Positions 1-6,024 of a DNA stretch of 11,142 nt are shown here, one piece after another. The notes below the pieces were generated by a model that saw nothing but the letters and a program-made list of their open reading frames with translations, was not told the origin of the DNA and did no database searches. A program made the translations under genes and the position numbers. This DNA comes from CAYWNK01 sp964459495. Its GTDB lineage: Bacteria; Planctomycetota; UBA1135; GCA-002686595. How positions within the stretch are numbered: the first letter of the stretch is position 1; every line of letters begins with the position of its first letter. The stretch is taken from contig CAYWNK010000213.1 in assembly GCA_964459495.1 (NCBI GenBank), positions 1 to 11,142 of the forward strand, read 5' to 3'.

Positions 1-18
1 ATCCAGCTCAAGGGTGAG

Positions 19-969
19 GTGGACTGGCCCGTCGAGCGAAGTGAGGCTCGCCATCCGCGCAACGGGATTGGAGCCTGGGCCGAGTACCTGACGATTCGGG
101 CGGCGACCTTCGTGCTGGGCGGGCTTCCCAACTCTGTCTTCCATGCGGTCGTGACGCCCTTTCTTTGGGTCATCATGCGCCTGGACAAGCGACACACCGC
201 CGCCGCCGATGACTTCATTCGCACGGCCCTTCCGGACTTGAGCGCCAAGCAGCGTCGCCGCATGACCATGGACTGCTGGCGCAACTTTGCGTCCGTGATC
301 CTCGGCGCACCGCGCCTGTCACGCCTGATCGGCAAGCCCCTAGGGGGCCACTTCGATCTGCACGTTTCCGATGAGGCGAAAGCCGTCATTGAGGGCAATG
401 AGGGATTCGTCCTCGTGTCCGGGCACCTGGGCAACTGGGAAGCCATCGGCCTTGCCTGCGTCGCGCTGGACATCAAGCCGCTCTATGGCATCGGCCGAGT
501 CTTCAAGAATGACCCCCTTTCCCGCCACATGCAGCGCACGCGGGAAGCCTGCGGCGGCAGGATGCTCGCGCGCAAGGGGGCGATGAGGGGCTCGCCCACG
601 GTCATTCGTTCCGGCGGCTGCGTGATGATGCTGTTGGATCATCGGGCACGGAAAAAGCCGGTTTGGGCCCCCTTCTTCGGTCGACCTGCGGCCTGCGATC
701 GCAGCGCGGGTGTGCTGCTGCGCCGCATCGGCGCTCCGATCCTGTTCTTCAGCTGCACCAATCCCAAGGGCAAAGACAAGCGCTTCCGCGTGGAGCTTGG
801 CACCGTCCTTCGGCCCGATCATCTGTCGGGCATGGGTCCCGAGGAGATCGCGGGGCGCGTCAACCACGAGCTCGAGCAGATGATCCTCGCCGAGCCGAGC
901 CAGTACTTCTGGCTGCACGATCGCTTCAAGGGAGCCCCTGCGACGTTCCCGGCCGAGGCGTCGAGCTAG
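19..969 (+). CDS. LpxL/HtrB-family lysophospholipid (lipid A-type) acyltransferase
   Basis: Predicted membrane-associated acyltransferase moving a fatty acyl chain, probably from acyl-ACP, to a lipid acceptor on the cytoplasmic face of the inner membrane. The 316-residue length is normal for the LpxL/HtrB family. The HX4(D/E) catalytic motif is visible as HLGNWE (H136, E141). A DHRA...PFFGRPA segment follows at about 209-225, and the C-terminal signature QYFWLHDRFK lies at 295-304; all are typical of the family. A hydrophobic stretch at about 26-53 could anchor the N-terminus. The GTG start at 19 has AAGGG four bases upstream and is followed by a family-like RHPRNG opening. The frame is open to the left edge, so an upstream start cannot be excluded. 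It converges on the DUF374 gene with a 3-base gap. Real acceptor unknown: lipid A, ornithine lipid or another glycolipid are possible. Confidence 0.87.
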   Translation: MDWPVERSEARHPRNGIGAWAEYLTIRAATFVLGGLPNSVFHAVVTPFLWVIMRLDKRHTAAADDFIRTALPDLSAKQRRRMTMDCWRNFASVILGAPRLSRLIGKPLGGHFDLHVSDEAKAVIEGNEGFVLVSGHLGNWEAIGLACVALDIKPLYGIGRVFKNDPLSRHMQRTREACGGRMLARKGAMRGSPTVIRSGGCVMMLLDHRARKKPVWAPFFGRPAACDRSAGVLLRRIGAPILFFSCTNPKGKDKRFRVELGTVLRPDHLSGMGPEEIAGRVNHELEQMILAEPSQYFWLHDRFKGAPATFPAEASS

Positions 970-980
970 GCTCTAGACGC
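958..980. terminator. Stop-codon-embedded hairpin at a convergent junction
   Basis: GCGTCGAGC (958-966) pairs with GCTC (970-973) plus GACGC (976-980), leaving a 2-base TA bulge and a 3-base loop. The loop is the TAG stop of the plus-strand acyltransferase. The minus-strand DUF374 stop (973-975) spans the bulge. No T tract follows on either strand, so a classical intrinsic terminator is not shown. A bidirectional RNA-end structure is inferred from position. Confidence 0.4.
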
Positions 981-1725
981 GCGCCTCCGCCTCCGCTTCG
1001 ACAGCGTCCAGGTGCGCGCCCATCTCGGCGATCGTCTCGGGGCTTTCGGTCATGCTGATCGCGGGATCCAGCAGAACCGGTTCGCCGATGACGACCTCGA
1101 CCCGACTGAAGGGCAGCGGCAGTAGGAGCCGATCCCAGGACCGCAGTTTGATGCCGGCCGTGCACGCGAAGGAGAGGGGCACCACCGGGCTGCCCGAAAG
1201 TCGGGCCAGCATGATGGCGCCCGGCTTGAACTCGTGGGGCGGCCCCGTCGAGCCGTCGGGCGCGATGAGCGGCGAGAGGTCCTGTTCCTTGATCGCCAGG
1301 TACATGTCGCGCATGGCGAGGGCTCCGCTGCGCCGGCCCGACCCCCGCACGGCCTGCACACCCAGCTCGTCCAGCAGACGCGCCGCGAGCTCCCCATCCT
1401 TGGAGGGACTGATCAGCGCCCCGGGCTGGACCCCCCGCTTGCGAAGGCGGATGAGGTAGGCGATGGCGAAGATCTGCCGCTGATGCCAGGCGCAGGGAAT
1501 AAACCTGGTCTTGCTGGCCAGCAGATGCTCAATGCGCTCCTCTCCCGAGACCCGCAGGCGCACGCTGCGCCAGTACAGCCGCAGCAAGATCGCCAGGGGC
1601 GCAGCGAACTTCGGGAAGAGCCTCGTCCGCCACTTCGCCATCGGCTTCTGCTTGCGCGGCGCCCCGCGCTTGCGATCGGGGAGCTGGGGATCGGAGGAGC
1701 TCTCCGGCTCCGCTTGGTCAGACAT
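973..1725 (-). CDS. DUF374 lysophospholipid acyltransferase family protein
   Basis: A 250-residue member of the LPLAT superfamily DUF374 branch, often annotated as a lysophospholipid or KDO-lipid-type acyltransferase. The WHQRQ motif (H81) gives the expected catalytic histidine. It is followed by SPSKDGEL (106-113, D110), VRGSGRRSGA (126-135) and PDGSTGP (156-162), in the order and spacing of the family. PDGSTGP replaces the more common PDGPRGP. A hydrophobic stretch at about 38-52 precedes the catalytic domain, and the first 35 residues are charged and probably disordered. The ATG lies 2 bases after the stop of the ligase-ACP gene, with CAAGG about 10 bases upstream, so the two are almost certainly cotranscribed and coupled. 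That context suggests it uses acyl chains made available by the ligase-ACP protein (inference). A paralogue lies at 5305-6021. Confidence 0.85.
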   Translation of the reverse strand: MSDQAEPESSSDPQLPDRKRGAPRKQKPMAKWRTRLFPKFAAPLAILLRLYWRSVRLRVSGEERIEHLLASKTRFIPCAWHQRQIFAIAYLIRLRKRGVQPGALISPSKDGELAARLLDELGVQAVRGSGRRSGALAMRDMYLAIKEQDLSPLIAPDGSTGPPHEFKPGAIMLARLSGSPVVPLSFACTAGIKLRSWDRLLLPLPFSRVEVVIGEPVLLDPAISMTESPETIAEMGAHLDAVEAEAEARV

Positions 1726-1727
1726 CG

Positions 1728-3770
1728 CTAGGTGGCCTTGACCGTACCCGCCTGGACCCGCTCGCTCAGCACGACGCTCAGCTCGCGCAGGGTGGGATGG
1801 TCAAAGAAGTCGCGGATGTCCAGGCCCTTGGGAAAACGAGCTTCGATCAGGCCGTGGATCTCCGCCAGGTCGATGGAGCTCATCCCCTGCTCGAACAGGT
1901 TGTCTGTGGGGCCGAAGCGGAGGCCTTCGAGCACGCGCTCGGCGAACCCTGCCATCATGGCCTCCATCGCCTCCGGGGACACATCCGCGGGATCGCCAGC
2001 TTCGGCGGCTTCCGCCCTAGGGGCATCGGCTTGGACAGGGCTTGCAGCCCCGGCGTTAGCCAAGGAGAACTCGGGGTCCAGGGCCTGCAGGGCAGCATCG
2101 TATTCACCCGCGACCAGGGCCTGGGCGAGCTGCAGCCTTTGAACCTTGCCGCTCGTCGTGCGCGGAATCTGCGCGACGGGGACGACCCAGTCCGCGCGAA
2201 TCCCGAAGGTCGTCGAAAGGTGCGCCCGGACCTGCTTGCGCGTCTCCTCGAAGGCGGCCGCCTCGCCTCGGTGGTGCACGAACACACCGACGGTCTCCCC
2301 CGCGCCGCCGGGCGGATGCACGGGGGCCACGGCGACCCGCATGGGGTCGATCCCGAGGGCGAGCTGCAGACTTTGCTCCAGGTCGTGGGGATAGAAATTC
2401 TGTCCGTCCACGATGACGAGGTCCTTCCGCCTCCCGGCCACGAAGAGCTGTCCATCCCGAAGAAATCCCAGATCCCCCGTGTCCAGCCAGCCGTCGCCCA
2501 TGAGCGCCTCGGCCGTGGCCTCGGGGTCGTGGTAGTAGCCCTCGGTGACGCCGCCGCCGCGGATCCAGATGCGGCCCACGCGGTTCTCGCCCAGGGTCGC
2601 TCCCTGCGCGTCGCAGAGCTGAACCTCGACGCCGGGAAGCGGGCTGCCGCAGCCGCAGGAAACCAGGGCTCCGGCTTCGCTGTCCGTCGAGATCTCATCC
2701 CCGAGCGCCAGGCGATCGCGCTGCAGGGACAGGCTACTGATCGCCTGCCCCAGCTTGGGGAAGGACACAGCCAGCGTCGCTTCCGCCAATCCGTAGACGG
2801 GCAACATCGCAGTTTCGGGCAGGCCGGTGGGGCTGAGGCGCTCGACGAACTCCTTGGCCAAATCCACCGAGATCGGCTCGGCGCCGTTCAGAATCAGGCG
2901 CACCGCCGAGAGGTCGAGGCCTTCCGGCATTCCCTTTCGATCGATGGCCCGCAGGGTGTGCCGGTACCCAAAGTTCGGCGACGACAGGATCGTCGAGCCC
3001 TGCCCCATCGCCTCTTCTAGCCAGAGCAGCGGCGTGCGCGCAAAGGTCGCCGTCGGCATGAGGGTCTGATCCGCTCCGGCGTACAGCGGCGCGAGGTGAA
3101 AGCCCACAAGACCCATGTCGTGGGAAAGGGGCATCCAGCTGAACGAGCGGTCACTCGGGGTCGCCTGCAGGCCCGTGGTGATCGCCTTCAGGTTCGCAAT
3201 GGCCTGGCCGTGGCGAACGATGACGCCCTTGGGGGAACGGGTCGAGCCCGAGCTGTACTGGATGAAGGCGAGGTCGCCGGGGCTGCGGGGAGCCGCGGTG
3301 CCCGGCTTCCCCCCGGGCTCCACCTTGGCCTGGCGCTGGTCCAGGTCCAGGGCCCTCCAGCGCTCGCGGCTCGCGGCGTCCATCGACCCATCCTGCTGGG
3401 CCTCCTTCAGGCGCTGCAGGCCCGGGGCGCTGGCGACCAGCGCCGCCTCGGGACGGGCGCAGAGGATGTCGAGGATCTTCGCGCAGCTCGCCCCATTGGC
3501 AGGCGGGCTGAGCGGCATGGGCACGAAGCCGCCGAGCTGGGAGGCCCAGAAGACCTCGAGGAAGTCCCCGTTGTCCTCGAGGGGCATGACCAGCTCGGAG
3601 CCCTCGACCAGGCCGGCGGCCTGCAGGTCCCCCAGACGCAGCAGAGCGGCTTGCTCGAGCTCCTGGACGGTCAGGCGGCGGTAGCTGCCAGGGGCCTCGA
3701 AAAGGGCGAGTTCCTGGCTGGCTGCGCGATCGCTGCGCAGCAGTTCGACGAGGGTTTGGGCGGCGGGCAT
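1728..3770 (-). CDS. Fatty acyl-AMP ligase (FAAL) with C-terminal acyl carrier domain
   Basis: Activates a fatty acid with ATP to acyl-AMP and should load it onto the phosphopantetheine arm of its own carrier domain. Adenylation-domain motifs appear in order: FIQYSSGSTRSPKGV (169-183, P-loop), SWMPLSHDMGLVG (211-223), NGAEPIS (295-301), VYGLAEATLAVSFP (325-338), LVSCG...PLPGVEV (369-383), WLDTGDLGF (428-436), GRRKDLVI (446-453) and SGKVQR (540-545, with K542 the A10 lysine). The QYSSGST loop, LAEATLAVS and LVSCG...PLPG are FAAL-like rather than acyl-CoA-synthetase-like. An Ala-rich linker (about 568-598) leads to a carrier domain at about 600-672. Its motif EQGMSSIDL places the attachment serine at S632. 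The gene starts 77 bases after the P450 gene and ends 2 bases before the DUF374 gene. No polyketide synthase or peptide synthetase lies in the window, so its acyl acceptor is unclear. Confidence 0.92.
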   Translation of the reverse strand: MPAAQTLVELLRSDRAASQELALFEAPGSYRRLTVQELEQAALLRLGDLQAAGLVEGSELVMPLEDNGDFLEVFWASQLGGFVPMPLSPPANGASCAKILDILCARPEAALVASAPGLQRLKEAQQDGSMDAASRERWRALDLDQRQAKVEPGGKPGTAAPRSPGDLAFIQYSSGSTRSPKGVIVRHGQAIANLKAITTGLQATPSDRSFSWMPLSHDMGLVGFHLAPLYAGADQTLMPTATFARTPLLWLEEAMGQGSTILSSPNFGYRHTLRAIDRKGMPEGLDLSAVRLILNGAEPISVDLAKEFVERLSPTGLPETAMLPVYGLAEATLAVSFPKLGQAISSLSLQRDRLALGDEISTDSEAGALVSCGCGSPLPGVEVQLCDAQGATLGENRVGRIWIRGGGVTEGYYHDPEATAEALMGDGWLDTGDLGFLRDGQLFVAGRRKDLVIVDGQNFYPHDLEQSLQLALGIDPMRVAVAPVHPPGGAGETVGVFVHHRGEAAAFEETRKQVRAHLSTTFGIRADWVVPVAQIPRTTSGKVQRLQLAQALVAGEYDAALQALDPEFSLANAGAASPVQADAPRAEAAEAGDPADVSPEAMEAMMAGFAERVLEGLRFGPTDNLFEQGMSSIDLAEIHGLIEARFPKGLDIRDFFDHPTLRELSVVLSERVQAGTVKAT

Positions 3771-3783
3771 AGAGCGTTGGACT

Positions 3784-3838
3784 CGAGCGTGGGGCTCGGT
3801 CGGCGGTTCCTGCGCATCTTAGCGGCCCCCCCCGCCGA
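3784..3838. repeat. Inverted repeats in the P450-FAAL intergenic gap
   Basis: The 77-base gap between the P450 stop and the FAAL start holds two small inverted repeats. CGAGC (3784-3788) pairs with GCTCG (3794-3798) around a 5-base loop. TCGGCGG (3800-3806) pairs with CCGCCGA (3832-3838) around a 25-base loop. Neither is followed by a T tract. No clear Shine-Dalgarno site precedes the FAAL ATG. These could modulate read-through or FAAL translation, but chance pairing in GC-rich DNA is possible. Confidence 0.2.
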
Positions 3839-3847
3839 TCTCTCCGA

Positions 3848-5146
3848 TCACTTGGCCGAGACCCGCAGACGAATGGGATCCTTGGAGCGCAGGTTCACCG
3901 CCGGGTCCAGCGCCGGGGGCTCGGGGTCCAGGGGGCTCAGGCGGTAGCGACCCGCCACGTGCAGGATCTGTTGGCTGACCACCCGCAGGGCAAAATGGTC
4001 CCCCGCACAGCGCCTGGGACCCGAAGAAAAGGGGATGTAGGCCCCCCGGACAGGGGCCAGCCCCGAGGTCGGAAAGCGCGCGGGGTCGAAGTGCTCCGGA
4101 TTCTGCCAGTGCGCGGGGTGACGATGCAGGAGGAAGGGAGCGATCAGAACCTGACTGCCGGCCGGCATCGGGAAGCCAGCGATCTCCCCGTCCACCAGGG
4201 CCCGACGGGTGAACATCCACACCGGCGGGTAGAGCCGCAGGGTCTCGTGCACGACCTTAAGGGCCAGGTCCTGGGGGTCCTCACCCTCCCCCAGCGAGCG
4301 TTGAACCTCGGGGTGACGGGCCAGCAGATCCCAGGCCCAGGCGATCGTGGCGGCGCTCGTCTCATGGCCGGCGACCACCAGCGTCATGACCTCGTCGACC
4401 AAGCCCTCCATGTCGAGGGCGGCGCCGGATTCCCGGTCGCTGGCGCTCATGTAGTGGCCCAGGAAGTCCGCCGGAGGCTGGCCCCCCTGGTCCCGGTTTC
4501 GGCGCTCCAGGACGACCTCCTTCACGACCTTCCAGATCTGGCGGAAGCGCATCGCGAACATCAGATCCCGCTCGTGCACGTCGACCAGCAAGTCGAATGG
4601 ATTGCCCCCCTCCCGCGCGTCAAGCCCATCGAGGTCAGCACCGAAAATCGCGCGCAGGATGATGCGCAAGCCCAAGCGGTTCGCCTCCTCGGTCAGATCG
4701 ATGGCGGTCCCATCCCGCGCATGCTGCTCCCAGACCGCTTCCCGCTTGTCCAAACAGGTCTGCACCATGCCGCCCATGGCGTCGACCTTGGGCCGCGCGA
4801 AAGCCGGCTGCAGCATCCGCCGACGCTGCTTCCAGTGCTCGCCGTCCGAGACGATCAAACCGTCCCCCAACAGCATCTTGACGCGCTCGAAGCCGATGCC
4901 CTTCGCGAAATCACCCTGGCGTTTGGTCAGCACCTCGTGGATCGCTTCCGGCTCGTTCAGCACCCAGACTGGCAAGCCCCCGTCGCTCGCCGCGTTGTCG
5001 GCCGTGCCCACGGGCGGGGTGACCCACACGTCTCCGTAGCGCGCACAGCCCTCCCTCAGGTAGGCGAGCGTGGGCGCGTCGACATTGACCGGAAAGGCCT
5101 CCTGTGGGCCAGGCGGGTGTTGGAATCCTGGTTGACCGTGAGACAT
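3848..5146 (-). CDS. Cytochrome P450 monooxygenase
   Basis: Heme-thiolate monooxygenase of 432 residues. Visible motifs: C-helix W105 with R109 (HWKQRRRMLQPAF), I-helix AGHETS (259-264, oxygen activation), ExxR as ETLR (301-304), FDPARF (353-358, equivalent of PERF) and the heme loop FSSGPRRCAG (373-382) with ligand C380. The LLGDGLIVSDGEHW region resembles bacterial P450s related to the CYP4/CYP110-type fatty-acid hydroxylases, so a fatty-acyl substrate is reasonable but unproven. There is no N-terminal membrane anchor, so it is probably soluble. It heads the operon with FAAL-ACP and the DUF374 acyltransferase, making a free or carrier-bound fatty acid the most likely substrate. No ferredoxin or reductase is nearby. 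The ATG at 5146 gives a normal P450 N-terminus but lacks a Shine-Dalgarno site. A TTG at 5191 with GAGG seven bases upstream would add 15 Arg-rich residues. Confidence 0.93.
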   Translation of the reverse strand: MSHGQPGFQHPPGPQEAFPVNVDAPTLAYLREGCARYGDVWVTPPVGTADNAASDGGLPVWVLNEPEAIHEVLTKRQGDFAKGIGFERVKMLLGDGLIVSDGEHWKQRRRMLQPAFARPKVDAMGGMVQTCLDKREAVWEQHARDGTAIDLTEEANRLGLRIILRAIFGADLDGLDAREGGNPFDLLVDVHERDLMFAMRFRQIWKVVKEVVLERRNRDQGGQPPADFLGHYMSASDRESGAALDMEGLVDEVMTLVVAGHETSAATIAWAWDLLARHPEVQRSLGEGEDPQDLALKVVHETLRLYPPVWMFTRRALVDGEIAGFPMPAGSQVLIAPFLLHRHPAHWQNPEHFDPARFPTSGLAPVRGAYIPFSSGPRRCAGDHFALRVVSQQILHVAGRYRLSPLDPEPPALDPAVNLRSKDPIRLRVSAK

Positions 5147-5190
5147 GGAACGTCGTGTGCGGCAAACGCCTGAAACGCCACGAGCACCCA

Positions 5191-5208
5191 ATTCGAATCC
5201 TCAAGGAT
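5191..5208. promoter_or_regulatory. Adjacent palindromes in the divergent intergenic region
   Basis: ATTCGAAT (5191-5198) is a perfect 8-base palindrome. It overlaps by two bases the inverted repeat ATCCTCAAGGAT (5197-5208; arms ATCCT/AGGAT). They lie between the divergent P450 and acyltransferase genes, where a shared operator would be expected. A GC-rich inverted repeat, CCCGCC/GGCGGG, lies nearby at 5242-5255. No regulator gene is in the window. Operator function is inferred from position only. Confidence 0.25.
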
Positions 5209-5272
5209 CGGGCGGGCCGGCGCAAGGAAACGGCACCCAAACCCGCCCCGGCGGGCAACGGTGCCTCGACTT

Positions 5273-5280
5273 GCTACCCT
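5273..5280 (+). promoter_or_regulatory. Possible extended -10 promoter element
   Basis: TGCTACCCT, with its TG at 5272-5273 and hexamer TACCCT at 5275-5280, has the TGn-TAnnnT pattern of an extended -10 site. It lies 24 bases before the TTG start at 5305, which would give a short leader. The expected -35 position has only a poor match (CGGGCA at 5252-5257). This is the only credible promoter-like site I found for the plus-strand operon. Confidence 0.3.
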
Positions 5281-5304
5281 GCCGCCAGTCACCCCAGGGC
5301 CCCA

Positions 5305-6021
5305 TTGAACATCGATCAAGACAAGCGAGCGCTCACCACCCAGGAGCGCAAGCGCATCCGGCGACGGCGCATCGCCAAGCCCCTGGTGCGCTACCTGGGC
5401 TCGCCGCTGCTGCGCCTGTACTCGTCTCTGTGGCGCAAGCGCCTGGTCTACGAGAGCGACGCCGCCCGAGATGCGGTCCAGAACGGTTGCCTGGCCGTGC
5501 TCTGGCACGGTCGCGGCTTCTCCCTCCTGCCCGTGTTCCGCGGGCACAAGGCCTCCATCCTGGTCAGCCCCGGGGATGACGGTCGCCTGATCGCTGACCT
5601 GCTCGAGAGCTGGGGCTTCGAAACCATCACCGGATCAACGCGCCACGGAGCAACCGCGGCCCTGCGAGAAATGCTCGCCGTGCTCCAGCAGGGTCGCAAC
5701 ATCGTTGTGACTCCGGACGGCCCGCCGGGTCCGGCCCACACGGTCACCTCCGCGATGGCCTTCTTGTCCCGCGGCACCGGCTACCCGGTTGTCCCCCTGG
5801 GCATGGGCATTCACCGCCGCTGGCGCCTGTCCAGCTACGACCGCTACACGATCCCCAAGCCCTTCGCGCGCGTCACGTCCTTCGTAGGCAACCCCATCCA
5901 GGTCCCCAAAGATGCCCGTGGCGAAGAGGCCGGGGCCCAGTGGACAGAGACCATTCGCCAGGCCCTGCTGCGGGCCGAGGAGCGCGCGTTCGACGAGCTC
6001 GGCATCCCCTTCGATCTGTAG
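5305..6021 (+). CDS. DUF374 lysophospholipid acyltransferase family protein (second copy)
   Basis: A 238-residue paralogue of the protein at 973-1725 with the same motif order: WHGRGF (H68), SPGDDGRLIADLL (D92), GSTRHGA (110-116) and PDGPPGP (137-143). The PDGPPGP loop is closer to the family consensus than in the other copy. A basic N-terminus (about 8-26) precedes a weakly hydrophobic segment (about 28-42), which suits a peripheral inner-membrane enzyme. The start chosen is TTG at 5305, with CAGGG five bases upstream. The open frame extends back to GTG 5104, but that start would overlap the divergent P450 gene and add 67 residues unlike the family. It is the first gene of the plus-strand operon; the next starts 3 bases after its stop. 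It probably acylates a lipid or glycolipid intermediate; donor and acceptor are unknown. Confidence 0.85.
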   Translation: MNIDQDKRALTTQERKRIRRRRIAKPLVRYLGSPLLRLYSSLWRKRLVYESDAARDAVQNGCLAVLWHGRGFSLLPVFRGHKASILVSPGDDGRLIADLLESWGFETITGSTRHGATAALREMLAVLQQGRNIVVTPDGPPGPAHTVTSAMAFLSRGTGYPVVPLGMGIHRRWRLSSYDRYTIPKPFARVTSFVGNPIQVPKDARGEEAGAQWTETIRQALLRAEERAFDELGIPFDL

Positions 6022-6024
6022 CCC

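Noticed and set aside
1797..3020. Long plus-strand open frame (407 codons) opposite the FAAL gene
   Set aside because: It is antisense to strong FAAL motifs. Its translation is His/Arg/Gly/Gln-rich without any domain, as expected of a mirror frame in high-G+C DNA.
3959..5173. Long plus-strand open frame (404 codons) opposite the P450 gene
   Set aside because: The opposite strand carries every P450 signature motif, while this frame has no recognisable fold or motif and no ribosome-binding context.
5104..5304. N-terminal extension of the second DUF374 gene back to GTG 5104
   Set aside because: It would overlap the divergent P450 start and add 67 residues unlike the family. TTG 5305 has a good Shine-Dalgarno site and gives the normal length.
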